DNA of 64,000 bases from the NCBI GenBank assembly GCA_013396525.1, contig VWYX01000258.1:744001-808000 (forward strand), given 5' to 3'. This document shows, piece after piece, positions 48,801-61,200 of the stretch (its first letter is position 1; the number at the start of each line of letters is the position of its first letter). Source of the DNA: Chaetorhynchus papuensis (lineage: Eukaryota > Chordata > Aves > Passeriformes > Rhipiduridae). The notes beneath the pieces were generated by a model, which was not told the DNA's origin, searched no databases, and saw only the letters and a program-made list of their open reading frames with translations. Both the position numbers and the translations under genes were made by a program.

Positions 48801-51800
48801 AGCAACTGTAGACCTGCATTCCAATCACTCCTGTTCGTGCTTGAGAGAGTGGGTATTACATAGAATTATTTCATTTGCAGAAAAAACCCCTAACATTTCA
48901 TCTGCACTTAAGAAAGAAAAAATAGTAATTTTTAAGACTACAAAACAATAATTTGAGGACGCAGTTTTCATATTATTCTTGGGATATAAAACTTATAACT
49001 GCTGTGTAAATAGAAACAGTGCTCACAAAAAACAATTTGGTTTTTTGGATGTGAGTAGGTATCTTTTTACTACACATATGCTTACATACACATGCACAAG
49101 TATTCTTTGCAAAAGACTTCTTGATACCTGCATTTCCAGACTGTTAGATTTCAGGAAAGAAAAAACCAAACTAAACAGCAACCATAAAAAAAGTATTTCC
49201 TCACTAACTTGTTCTGATATATTTTTGCCAAAACCAGATGAGGATCATGCAGACCCTCAAAGAAGAGATGCTTTTGCCTCCCTTACCTGAGAGCTCCCAG
49301 ACACAACCCATTAGCTGGAGCTGGCAACACAAGTTTTACAGCACCAATGTGTCAGCCAGGTGTGGGCCGAGTTCTGAAATTTTGTAAGGCAAGTCGGAGG
49401 AGGAGGGAAGGTCAGGTCCCATCTTCTCCTCCCTCCATCAATTTTACAATCAGAATTAGAATCACAATTTTCATTTAGTACCACTTTCTCAGTACAAATG
49501 GCATGAATATTGATACAGCTTCTTGGCAATTATTTCTGTGTCAGCTTTCAGATTTCCCTTACTGTGTTTGAGGTTAACATCTTAAAAATAAGATGAAGAA
49601 GTTGCTACTTTTGCTTTGGGAGCAGGAAGAAACTCACTAGAAGACTTCCTGTCTCCCTCTGCTTTATGACTGTTAAGTAGGGCCTACATCTTACTGTCAT
49701 ATTGTATCATCTGAAAACTGAACCCTGACCTCATATACGGGATATTACTGGACTTAACTTTGCTTCTGAGGTCTTCATTTAATAGCAACAGTTCTGACAT
49801 CCTAGACATATGCCTTCATCCTAACACCATTTCTTCATTTCACAACAGTTACAGGTTCAAAACCTCAGTAAAATTATCTCTGATTTCTTTCCATGTTCAA
49901 CCATCTTCTTCCCGTGATGAAACTTTTGAGCTTTTATTTTTTTATGTTAGGTAGGAGCTTGCCATCATCCCTCCTACACCATTGTAGCTCCTTCTCCTTC
50001 CCTAGTACCACAGCTGCTAACATCACATCAGGTGTATGAAGAGCACCAGGAAGGACTGGCCCAGTCACAGGACTCCAGACTAAGTTTTGTACTTGGGCTG
50101 TCTGTTTGACTGCTGCTAAAATAGCCTTTTACAGAATATAAGGAACCAAGGCCATGACTTTGTATTTTGGGTCTGCTCTATATTTAACAGCACTTCTTTT
50201 CAAGGTGCACTTGCATCTGCACATAGCTAGATTGCAATCCAAAATCAGATTTAAAGAACATTGCTAGCTTCAATCATGAATTCAATATTGGATCAACAGT
50301 GGTTAGCAACTCTGGAAAATCTCTTCCTAGAACAAATAATTAATACATTTTGTGGTGTTTGGGGCTCCATACACAAAAACTACACAGATTACTTTTATCA
50401 GGAGGGACTGATGGTTTACACTCACTGAAAAAACTGTACAAAACAGGTGGAAGGGATGCAAGTGCTACACCAACTGGTCTGCCAAAGATTTTTGATTTAC
50501 CTCTATAAAATGAACTAATTTTGGAGTGCTTTCCCAACGCAGGTAACATTTCTTTCACACATATGTTGTGTTTCTGCTCACACTCCTACCTTTTACTTCA
50601 TATCTGCACTTCAGGGATGTTGTAGAGCTCAGGAACTTAAATATTAGCAGCCACATATTCTGAGGAAGCATCAGGAACTGAGGATACATTATGCATCTTA
50701 CTCTCTTCAGCCTCCTTTGGAGAAAGGTCATCCTCCACCTCTTCCTCTGGGACCACTTAAAGAAGGTGAATCAACTCAAACTTGACACGCCTAATTATTG
50801 CATACTGCTAATATTTAAGGATGCTGTCAGATAAAGAAGAGGGTGTAGCCTTCATTTAAACATGCTCTCCTGCTCTCAAATCAAAGGCCTTCCTTTAATT
50901 AGTCATCTAATTAATTTAGGTCTAAATGAGGCTTCACAGGAAAAAGCAAATCCAGATGAGGCATCATAAATGTGCAATTAGAAGTTGTTCACTCCTCTTA
51001 TAATTATTAGATATTTTCAAAACAAGCCTTATAACAAGGCTGAGATACCCTATTGTTTCTATCAGGAAAGGAAGAAAAATCTTCTCTAATCATCTTATTT
51101 TGAAATTAATTTATATAGAAGTTGACTAAATTGATATAGTAACCTAAAAAGTTTAGAAAGCAATTAAGAGAGAGATTTTGAAATTACTTAAAACAGCTAA
51201 AGTTTTTAGATTGATGGGTAACAAATGCTTTGCTTTGAAACAGTTCTGGCAATTGTTTTGTATTTCCTGGTTTACTGATTATTAAAAGGCTGCTCATACT
51301 TTTAATTTAGGAACTTCTAACAGAGAGAATCATTAATCCACCCCAAACATCTCATTTCAGCAGTCAGAGATTAGTACTGTATGGGCTTCAGCATTAAGTC
51401 CAATATTCAGCTGTATTCTGGTACCAAGAGATGAGTGTTTAACCAATCTTTGGCTGCAACTTTCTCCTTTGCTTTGGTCCAAACTATCTTTCAGCACAGG
51501 CTGCCCACTAATCTTGGCAGAAAGAATGGCAGAATGAGTGTAGCATTATTTTCCCAATCTTTCTTTTTTGGAGGCAGCAAAGAGATGCAGCTGAAGGGTG
51601 CTTTATTCTTCCAGCTACAGCAGCAACAGAATGAGGTGAGAAGAAACAGTGAGCTGCAGTGTAGTAGGATTTCTGCAACAGGAAAATTGGCTTGTCTCTC
51701 TTCCTTTGCACCTGTCTAGTGCTTATCTCCAAGGCAGCACTGCTCACACTGACTATGGAAACACAGCAAACACTCTAAAAAAAAAGAGTGCCCCTCATGC

Positions 51801-54800
51801 CGTGGCTTAGAAGGTAAATCCCTGTGCAAGTGAAAAAAAGAAAAGAAATATGGTCTCTGTTCCCATCTCTGTTCTCATTTCTGGACCCCCACAGTCCACC
51901 ATCTAGGTAGCACACAGCACACTACTCCAAGTTCTTTCAGGCTTCCTCTGAAAAAGATCTTGAGACAGCAACCAAACAACTGAATTAGACACAAATTTAG
52001 GGAACCTGATGCTAATGAAACATTCACAACAATTCTGTGATATCACCTGAATCCATATCGCTGTAAACTAATTCTCCCCTCTTGATCCAGGTAATTCAGA
52101 CAAGCCCCACTTTCAGTTAGAGTTATTATTTAGTGGAGTAGCAGGTTATAACATCCTCAGGTCATTGGCCCCAGGAAGGTCATCAACCTTTTTCAAAGCG
52201 AAAGCTAAATGGGTTTATAAGAATAGCAATATTTTGGGGTTTTTCAACCAATCTGTTGCTGCAACAAACTTTCAAAGACTGAAGAAACACTTCTCTTTCT
52301 TGAAGCAACTCTGTATTTTTTTCCAGATAAATCTGATAAAATATATTATTCCTTTCTATAAATACTGTCTTTCAGAACACCACCAATGTATCAAAACTAC
52401 TACTACAACAAATGAACAGGTTTGATACTAAGAAATCATTTTAGGTTTAACTCTGAGGGAGCATTAAACCTGTATTTCTGAAGTGCCAATAATACAGCCA
52501 CGGCATTTCAGACTGCACAAACAAAGACAGTACCAATTCTAATAGGCCAAATTAAGTTCTTAGTGGGCACAGCACACTTCCCCAAAGCACTTTGAGGATG
52601 AACTCCAAATGGTCAAAGCATGGGGCAAGATTCCTGACCCTGGCTGACCTGCACAGCCTTGTATCAGAAGATTCTCTCACATGATGATTAGGATAACAGA
52701 GAAAGTGTAGTGAGGCCTCTGGCAGGTCATTAGGCAGAAGACATTGGCATTTGAAGTGTGTGCCTTGTATACAGAAAAACATTGCTTGAAGGCTCCAGGA
52801 GTAAGTGTTTACTTAAGACAAACAGGAATTCAATGGCAGCTTTTACAGTTAGAGAACAATGAATCCCATAAATATTTTCCGCTCATTTAATTTAAAAACA
52901 AATCCGCTTAATCTGTGTTCTCATTTTCTGCATTTACTCTCTGTTCTCACTATTGCAAACAATTTAAATAGGTGGAATATTCTTAGAAACTGACTTTTAA
53001 GCAATTACTACAAAGAGATCACTTTATATGTAGAGTAGGAAATACACAAACTGAAGGCAGGCTGAACAGGCATAACCTAAACAAACAAAGGGGGAAAAAA
53101 AGGAAATGCCATTCTGTGTTGTTAAAATGTGTAAGTAATAAGAGTAATGAGTACAGATGGTTTCTTAAGGTCCATATTCACTTCAGTCACATGCTCCATC
53201 AGCTCCTAGTCTCCCCAAAAAATACAGAAGACCCACAGAGAGTTTCTGAAATCAGACTTCACAATAAAATTTCTCTTTTCCCCACTTCTCCTGTTTAAAA
53301 AAAGATAGTGGGTCTCTGGCTACTTCTTAAACAATTTCAATTACTCAAAGAGAAAAATGGTTTTGTCTTTCTCCTCCAGTTGGGCTCTAACACTTAACCA
53401 TCCCAGATCTAACCACTCCCCACTGGATTTTACAACTGAAGAACCAGCCAAGAAGACACTACATATTCCTGCAGTGTCACATCACAAATAATCAGAAATG
53501 GGAAAGAATAGGTTTAATCAGAAATCTTAAGTCATATGTATTGTTTTCATCTGAAACACAAAAGACGTAAAGGAAAAAGAATAACATCAAAAACCTTCCA
53601 TGGTTTCTGTCCCTGGTACAGAGTTAAAGTTAGGCTTTGAGAAAGTAATGAATAGGCCAAGTGTCTGGGCCTTTAAAATAATGACAGGGCTTTATGTACT
53701 AAAACATGCAAATATCCAGCAGTCAGGAAGTAGTCACCAAACTTCTGAGGCTTTCTGCCCACACACACCCTCTTCTTCCCCTTTAGGTACTTTGTTCGTC
53801 CCTTTCTCCTTGTTTTCTGGATGTGAGGTAGCCGCTGCTCCAACGGGGTTATCAAGTATCTAGGAAGCCTTGACAAAGGGCCACTCTGCATACGTGGGCC
53901 AACCCTAAAATGTGTGCACAGACACTAAAAGCAGGTTGAGGGCCAGCAGATTTTTTATCCAGAGGCAGTAAAAATAAAAATCAAGCCTCTCACCAATCTG
54001 TTGTGAGGATGCACCAGGTCCATATTTCAGATGTGCTCACAACAACAGCAGCATATGCCCAGATGCTTCAGTCCCATTCTCAGGAAACTTTTCCTGACTG
54101 AAGCCCAGATTTTCAGAGGTACCTTCCTGGTGTGCAGAACCTCTCACAGCCCCATGAACCATCCAGTTAGCCCTGGATGGGGTTTTTTTCTGCACATATT
54201 CTCACTGTGCTCATTGGAATTATATTAAAAAGAAGTTTCAGGTTGTTCTTTCACCAAAACCAATCCTACTTGATGGAAAGATATGAACACGTGACTACGA
54301 AATGAGCTGCTGTGAGCTGAGGCAGGGTGTGGATTTACAGCACACACCCCACCTTTCACAGAGGCTGCCCCTGAGGGTGCCCCCCCACACGGTGCTGTGG
54401 GGCTCTCAGTGCACAGTGCCTGCTGCCCCTGTGGGGAAGGCACCCAGCAGCCAGTAGCTTATTTCTATAAATCCAAACACTTACACTCTTATGCCATATC
54501 TTGCTTGTGGGTCTGTGTCTGCATCCAGCCATCCAGACTTCTAAAGGACCTTAGGCCTTTAGCTTAGCCGATAATGGGTTGACACAAAGCAAGATTATGT
54601 TAAGTCCCTGCTTGTATTACAAAGATGACTGTCTAGATTTTCTTTTTTAATTAAGTGATAGAGCACAGGACTTTTAAAGCGCAGCCCCACCTGCCTATGT
54701 GAATCTTTTGAGCTAAGCTAATGACAGATGGCCTTATTAGCATTTAGAAACAGTACTGGGCAGGTATTGGAGTAACTAACAAGGTGTGCTTTATTTTAAT

Positions 54801-54907
54801 TCACTTTTTTTCAGATAGGTAAAAAACTTCAGCTAGATTTTTTTAAAAGGCATTACATACTTGGCATTGCATTAGTATTATCAGCAATTGCCTACAATAG
54901 TTTGAAA

Positions 54908-55016
54908 AGAAACCTTTCATTATGTCCAGACATGATTTACAGATGGAGTCCTTCAAACAGGAACCCTGTGCTAATTTTAAGACAAACCCTTTCTTATGTC
55001 CATATCTGATTTACAG
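54908..55016. repeat. Spaced duplication of a ~33-bp unit
   Basis: A unit that includes aaacctttc, tatgtcca and tgatttacag occurs at 54908-54942 and again, with a few changes, at 54984-55016. Confidence 0.65.
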
Positions 55017-57524
55017 TTAGTTTTGTTCAAATAAAAATATATGACGCAGATTTCCATTTGCATTCTACCAGGAACTTCTATTTTTAGCTGCAGGTCAGCT
55101 TTATACTCCTTTAATATGCCTACAACTCCATCACGGCAAATGGTGCACCTTAGCAAGTTTATCTAACATTCTGTTAGATAAAAAAATTCTGCAGAATTGC
55201 TGACACAATTGTATCATTATTGATAAGAACAGCAAGGTGTTTGGACCTCCTGCTTGATGGAAGTCTACTAAAGGAAATTACTGCTTTTTTTTTCCTTTCC
55301 TTTCTTTCTTTTTTAATAGTAATTATTTAATGTGGAAACAAACCAGAAAAAAGAAGTAGCTCCCTGGCTACCCCATTGCTCTGACACAAAATGTCCTCTT
55401 GAATGTTTCAAGCTGGAGCTGCTCCAGAAGTCTTCACTGGCTCACACTGTCAAGGCACAAGATCTCATCTCATCAGCTTTGCCCAACACTGTCTCCACCT
55501 GTCTCTCCCATTTCCTCTCACACTCACCTCCCACTCTCCATGCTCTGCCCAAATTACTGATGACTGACCCCTTTGGATTTTTTATCCACTCCCAAATGCG
55601 GACTTTCTTATTTCCCACCCACACTAATAGAAACAACCTCTCAGCCAAATATTTCCCCTCCATCAAGGGCACTCAGAAAAATCCTGTTCTGAAAAACACT
55701 CCACTGTTAAAAATTATGGGAGTATGTAGAAAACATGAAGAGATAGGTACCCTACTTTGTGTCTGATCCTTTGTCTGGCACATGTTTGGTTACATACAGA
55801 CAATATAGATAAATATTTTGTTAGCTAAAGGAAAAGCAAAACCAAGAAAACTATTTCAGTACATTCTTTTTCCCCAAGTGACAAAACTGGGGTTTCTTTT
55901 TCAACAGAAGTGAAAACTTGGTACATATTTGATACACACACATGTTTTTTCTCTTCCCTTCCCTATCAAAATATCAAATCAAACAGAATTTTCTTGATCA
56001 GAAAAACAGTTTTTTCTATTTATCTTGTCTTTGTGATGGTCTGTAGTTTATATTTTATGAAATAATGACATCTTCGAAAACATGGACACATAATGAGAGG
56101 AACATGCATTTCCTACTCCTCTTGAAACTAAAAAACTTACAATCTAAAGTGTGGAAACACACACAAAAAGGACTTAATTTACCAATTCCAGTCTCCATAA
56201 GGCCTCTGCAGCACAAGTGATGATTGTGCAACTCAAATGAGTGTTTCAGGGATCTGTAACATTCCTTGCTGCAAACTTCTGGGAAAGAATCAGCTTTTTC
56301 TGGTAAGAAGTTTTTCTTCTATTAGCTAAATGATTCTGAGTTATTTGAAACTATAAATATTTGTCCAAATGTTTAAATGACTGAGAAATATTAGGTAAAT
56401 TCCATCCAAACAATGAAGCAACTTCCAGCAATGTGTAACAAAAATAGTGCCTCCCTTACATTTTTACTTCAGTAAATGCCTAAAAGTGATCCCATAATCA
56501 GGAATCACAATGAGAAATGAAAGACACTGGGAGGATGGCAACATTTGGAACAAAAACTCTTTTACCATAATGTAGATAACATATGCGTAGGAAGAGAGAC
56601 CGTACTCAGTTTTTTTTCTCAGGGATGTTCTCACTTATCTGTTCTTCTCAAAACTTCCAAATTATTTCTTACTTTAGAAAAACAAAACTGTTTTTAGAGA
56701 ATTTCTGAACTCTGGATAAGTATTTTGAAATAACACTTGGAAAGCCCACTAGAATGAAAATGCCTTTTTGTCCCCCACTGCTTAGTCTAACTGGCACTAT
56801 CAAATATTTCCCATTTTTTTTAAAACACTTCCATAAACTGAGAAAACAAGAACCTGCAAATGATTAAAGTAAGCCACAATTCTGATCTAATAGGATGTTC
56901 TTTGAAAACAAAAAATGCAGTCTTGATCACGTTAACGACTAGTTATTTCAAAATTGCCTGTTGTAGAACTGCAAGGGTTTAAAATTAGACATTAGATTAA
57001 GAGCTTTGTCAATGATGCCATTATAGAAGCATGCCCTTACTATTACATGGGTTAAAATTGGAGAACATGAGTATGTAGTATGCAGAAAAAAACCCAGAAG
57101 TGAGTTTTACCTGTAACCAAAAGTTTAAGTTAATTAAGGAACCTATTAGATTTTTAAAAAATACTGTTTAATTTTTTTTGTCATATAATATTCTCTCCAT
57201 TTTCTATAGAATTAGTGAACAAAGTTGAAAGAAGAGTGTTACCCATGCAGCTTACAAGCCATCTGCAAGAGTATTTCTTGAAGTCAATGCCTGAAATTTT
57301 TGCTGGCTACATATGACTGAGACATTCCCTCACATCTCAAAACAGACCTCCAGCTACCATGAAGCTACAGCACCTTCCATCAGCCCCACATTTTCTGTGG
57401 GCTTTTAAATATGTAGGAGAGTCTGCGAATTTAAATGAAAAACAAACAAAAAAATCACAGTCTGTGATGTAATACATTAACAATCATGATGTGTGGTACT
57501 TGGAAATATCAGTAAGTTCTTTAC

Positions 57525-57719
57525 TGTGAGGGTGGTGAGGCACTGACACAGGTGGCCCAGAGCAGCTGTGGATGGCCCATGCCTGGCAGGGCTCAAGGCC
57601 AGGATGGATGGGGCTCTGAGCACCCTGGTCTAGTGGAAGGTGTCCCTGCCCACAGCAGGGATTGGAACTGGATGATCTTTAAGGTCCCTTCCAACCCAAA
57701 CCATTCTATGATTCTATGA
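57525..57719 (+). mobile_element. CR1 LINE 3' fragment, plus strand
   Basis: Typical CR1 end: gtgaggcactgacacagg, ctcaaggccaggatggatgg, ggtctagtggaaggtgtccc, ggaactggatgatcttt, aaggtcccttccaaccc and the ending attctatgattctatga. About 195 bp, truncated at the 5' end. Confidence 0.9.
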
Positions 57720-58972
57720 CTGCTGTAAATAACTATGAAGCTTGACACAGGACTAAATAAGATTAAGATCTACACAGTGGAGCAGTCTCCAAAGATTTGA
57801 CAGACAGCAGCAATCCAGTGCTCTGACTGCAGAAACCAGTACAGGATTTCCACCACTGCTGTTTCCCTATGGGCAACTTCCCAAGATGTTCGAGAAGGCC
57901 AATTCCCACCTCACATGAGGAGCTGCTTTGAGAAGCAGACTCTCTCTGTAGAAAATCTGCTATATTAATATTAAGGCAGCAGTTGGAAGAATAAAAGAGG
58001 GTAACGTGTGGAAGGATCCATGTTCTGCCAGCTGCTTCTGATCCTGCACAGCTTACAGTCATGCCTCCTGACCTCACCACGTTGCAGGGTGGTGGGATTT
58101 TCCCACGTTGTTGAAGTGCTGACACACAAGGCTAGTAAGTCAGACTGTATTTGGCAAAGAGATTGATAAAACCTTCTTGGAAGACAGAGCTGCAGGAAAC
58201 CACCTCAACAGGCATCATTTCCCAGTGCTGACATCTTAGTGACAGGATACTGTGCTAAAGCTTTAGTTTACTGCCTAGTTTGGCACCTTCTTCAGAATCT
58301 AAATTGAGCATAGAATCTAAATTGAGCAATTGTTTGCTACCACTTTTAGAGAAGAGGCAGCAGAAAGGTTTTGGTGAGCAAAGATACCTGGAGCAGCTTA
58401 TGCTGGATAGAAAGTGGTATAAACAATACTGACTTTGCAATAGATCAGCTAAGGAACAGCAAGAAAACTCATTCCAGAAGTGATGGTAACAAAAAAGAAG
58501 GCAATAATGAAGGGCTTAGAAAAATAATGTAATTGCCAAAGCAAAGTGAGGAGGCTTCAGTGAGGACTCAGGGAAAAATGCTATCCCCTTAAAACACCAG
58601 TGGTGTTCTGTGTAGCACCTAGAAGTCTCTTGTTCAACTCCTCCCTCAGTCCAGCCATACATGATTTATGAGATAGTCACAGCAGTTTGCTATAAAATTC
58701 CCCCCCAATACGTTTTAAGGGTTGTTAAAGGTATCACCTCCCTTACAGTACATTTGAAAATGAAGTCACAAAACTACCTTATAAAACACACATGCTATAA
58801 ATCCATAAACCTAGATCACAAATGAAACTATAATGGCCAATAAAAAGCCATTTGGATTTTAAAGAAGAAACCAAACCAGAAAACAATGAATTACACACTA
58901 AAAATCCCCCTCCCAACCCCTCCCCTCCAACATTCACAGAATAGCTCCATAAAGTTAGATTGCTGTCATTTG
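57720..58972. other. Intergenic DNA, no gene recognised
   Basis: No exon or transposon body was recognised. It holds an exact 17-18-bp tandem duplication at 58294-58328 and a 120-codon minus frame at 57763-58125 with no recognisable product. Confidence 0.45.
58294..58328. repeat. 18-bp tandem duplication
   Basis: Two exact copies of agaatctaaattgagca, the second starting 18 bp after the first. Confidence 0.8.
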
Positions 58973-59073
58973 CCTGGTCTAGTGGAACGTGTCCCTGCCC
59001 ATGGCAAGGGGCTGGAACCAGATGATCTTTGAGGTCCCTTCCAACCGAAACCATTCCATGATTCTATGATTCT
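58973..59073 (+). mobile_element. CR1 LINE 3'-terminal fragment, plus strand
   Basis: cctggtctagtggaacgtg, gtccctgcccatggcaaggg, ggaaccagatgatctttga, ggtcccttccaacc and attctatgattct form the last 100 bp of CR1. Confidence 0.88.
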
Positions 59074-60995
59074 GAACTCCAAGCATCCGAAGATGTCCAA
59101 AACAACATGACACCAAAATGTAATAAAAAATGTTATCATAACAGGTAATACTCAAAACAGGGTATAAATTTGGACCTTGCTGAACACCCATCAGGTGCTG
59201 ATTTTGCAAAAGTCAAGCTGATTTGATCTGAATTTGCTTTCCTTGGAGTCCTTTGAAAGGGAAGCAAGAATAAAACCTTAAACCTTTCTCTGATGTAAAC
59301 TCAATAGCTTGTTTTAAAATATTGTCACTTGAATACAAACTTTGGTTATCTCCCTGAGGCACAAAATGTGCACAAAGAGCCCAGTCCAGTCTCCTGCTGT
59401 TGAAGGATCCCAGTCTGAGAGAGAATTGAGAACACTGGAGACAGGTTTCTGTTAAAAGCATTTGCAGATGTGTGCAGGTGGGCTACTTTGTTCACTAAGT
59501 CACCTGCAGCTTTTCACATGAACAAAACATTACACTCAGACACAGCCTGAGGATATGAGAGTTCACTTGTGAGTTCAGCCTGTCACTAGCACAGCTTTGG
59601 AGCTGCAGGGCACAGCACAGCAAAGTCCCACCCATGAACCAGAGCAACAGAAGAACAAGAGAAACATTGAAGGATGCTGTTCAATTAAAACAGACTTCAC
59701 ATTGCCCAGCTTGAACCTGACCTGGCAAGCCAGCAATGTCACTTCCAGCCAGATCTGACTGCACTCAGAACCATTTTTCCCCTCTGCAATACTCCCTGCA
59801 GTAGAAAGGGGAGGCAACCACAACAAACAATTAGTGCTGCTGGTGTTTTACTGGAAGTGGTTTACCAAAGATTGGACAATCCCACTCTAAGAAGTCAAAT
59901 TCAACTCAGACTACAAACTCAGCACAGCAATAGCTGTGCTGCATGTACTGCTGCCATGAGTACATGGCTGTTAGCACATCTGAGAGACATGGAATAAAAA
60001 GTAAAGCAATCTCTAATGCAAGCAGAAAAACTGAAAGGAAAGCTTAGGTCTATTACAGGACCTTAAATCTGACAGTCTACAGTGACACAGGAAAAGAAAA
60101 ACATAGTCAATAAACATTGAGGGAAAATGGAAGATGTAAAATTCACTTACATTTTTTTGGGACACTCTCCCCTCCCTGCACCTATAATTTGCAGGGATAC
60201 ACTTGCTTTGAAGTTCTGCCTTGGTTCACTTTGTGGCAACCCAATTCCAACATGGCTACAGAGACTTTAGCACAGCTTCACGTTAAGAGACAGCTTTTGC
60301 AATTAAGAATTCCTGCTGGATTTGCCCTGCAAAGTATGTAATTGGCACTTTTGCTGATGCACTTCATTTCAACAAATCGTAAACATCTTTCTTGATTTTG
60401 CTTACCACTCCTCTTTGAATGTAAAGACATGCAGATTTCTCCTGTTAATGTTATGAAGTGAATCAGATGAGCATGTTTACTGACATCTTCCCAGTTGCTT
60501 TTATTAGTAGCCCAGTATTAAGCTAGGAGGGAGGAGAGGAGGGAGCAAGTCTCCCTTGCTGGGGGAACTCCAACCAGGACTTTAGAACCAAAGGCTAACC
60601 CTGATCGGTTTGGCTGGGTTAAGGACAGGGTGGCACAGGACTTTGGCTACAGCTGAGATTGCGCCAATCAAATGTCACTGTACTCGACCATGACAGATAA
60701 GGTTTTTCCTTCACTCAGTACTGAGCAATCAAGGTTCAGGTCAAGGAAATATCAGTAATCTACAAAGATAAAATGCACTGGAGACAGGAAAGTGGGAACA
60801 GAATGTCTCTTTGTTCTCTTCTGGCTGCAATTTCTATCATGTCCCTGAAAACCAAGCCAAACCCACTCTCAATGTTACTCTTCCTAAGAAAGCCATCAGA
60901 TCCCACAATTTAAATTAAGCATAAAAATCATTAATAGATGATACCACAATGAACATGCCCCTAAACCCTGGACTGGTATTTTAAGTCTTCCAAAA
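59074..60995. other. Intergenic DNA, no gene recognised
   Basis: No coding exon, RNA gene or further repeat was recognised on either strand. Open frames under 90 codons are scattered through it. Confidence 0.45.
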
Positions 60996-61200
60996 TCATA
61001 GAGTCATCTAATGGTCTGGGTTGGAAGGGACTCTAAGGATCATCCAGTTCCAACACCCCTGCCATGGGCAGAGATGCCGCTCCTTTTATCAGGTTCCTCA
61101 GGGTACCATCTAACCCGGTCTTAAATAGCTCCTGGGAGAAGGCATCAGATACATTGCTAAAAATATTTGCATCCAGTTCTTTCTCTCCACTTTTCCTTAA
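60996..61200 (-). mobile_element. CR1 LINE 3' fragment, minus strand
   Basis: Read on plus: tcatagagtcatctaatgg, gggttggaagggact, aaggatcatccagttccaa, ccctgccatgggcagagatg, then a more diverged body. The orientation is minus with the 3' end at 60996; the 5' border is unclear. Confidence 0.82.

Larger units (their letters stand above)
46546..57524. other. Intergenic desert, no gene recognised
   Basis: AT-rich DNA with the purine-rich segment (47.3-47.9 kb), a short duplication at 48.76 kb, a spaced duplication at 54.9-55.0 kb and a GC-rich patch at 54.32-54.45 kb. A 144-codon frame at 55332-55766 (plus) lies in pyrimidine-rich DNA and matches no family I know. No splice-supported exon was seen. 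Confidence 0.5.

Noticed and set aside
55332..55766. 144-codon plus-strand open frame
   Set aside because: Pyrimidine-rich DNA explains the Ser/Pro/Leu/Thr-rich translation; no homologue recognised.
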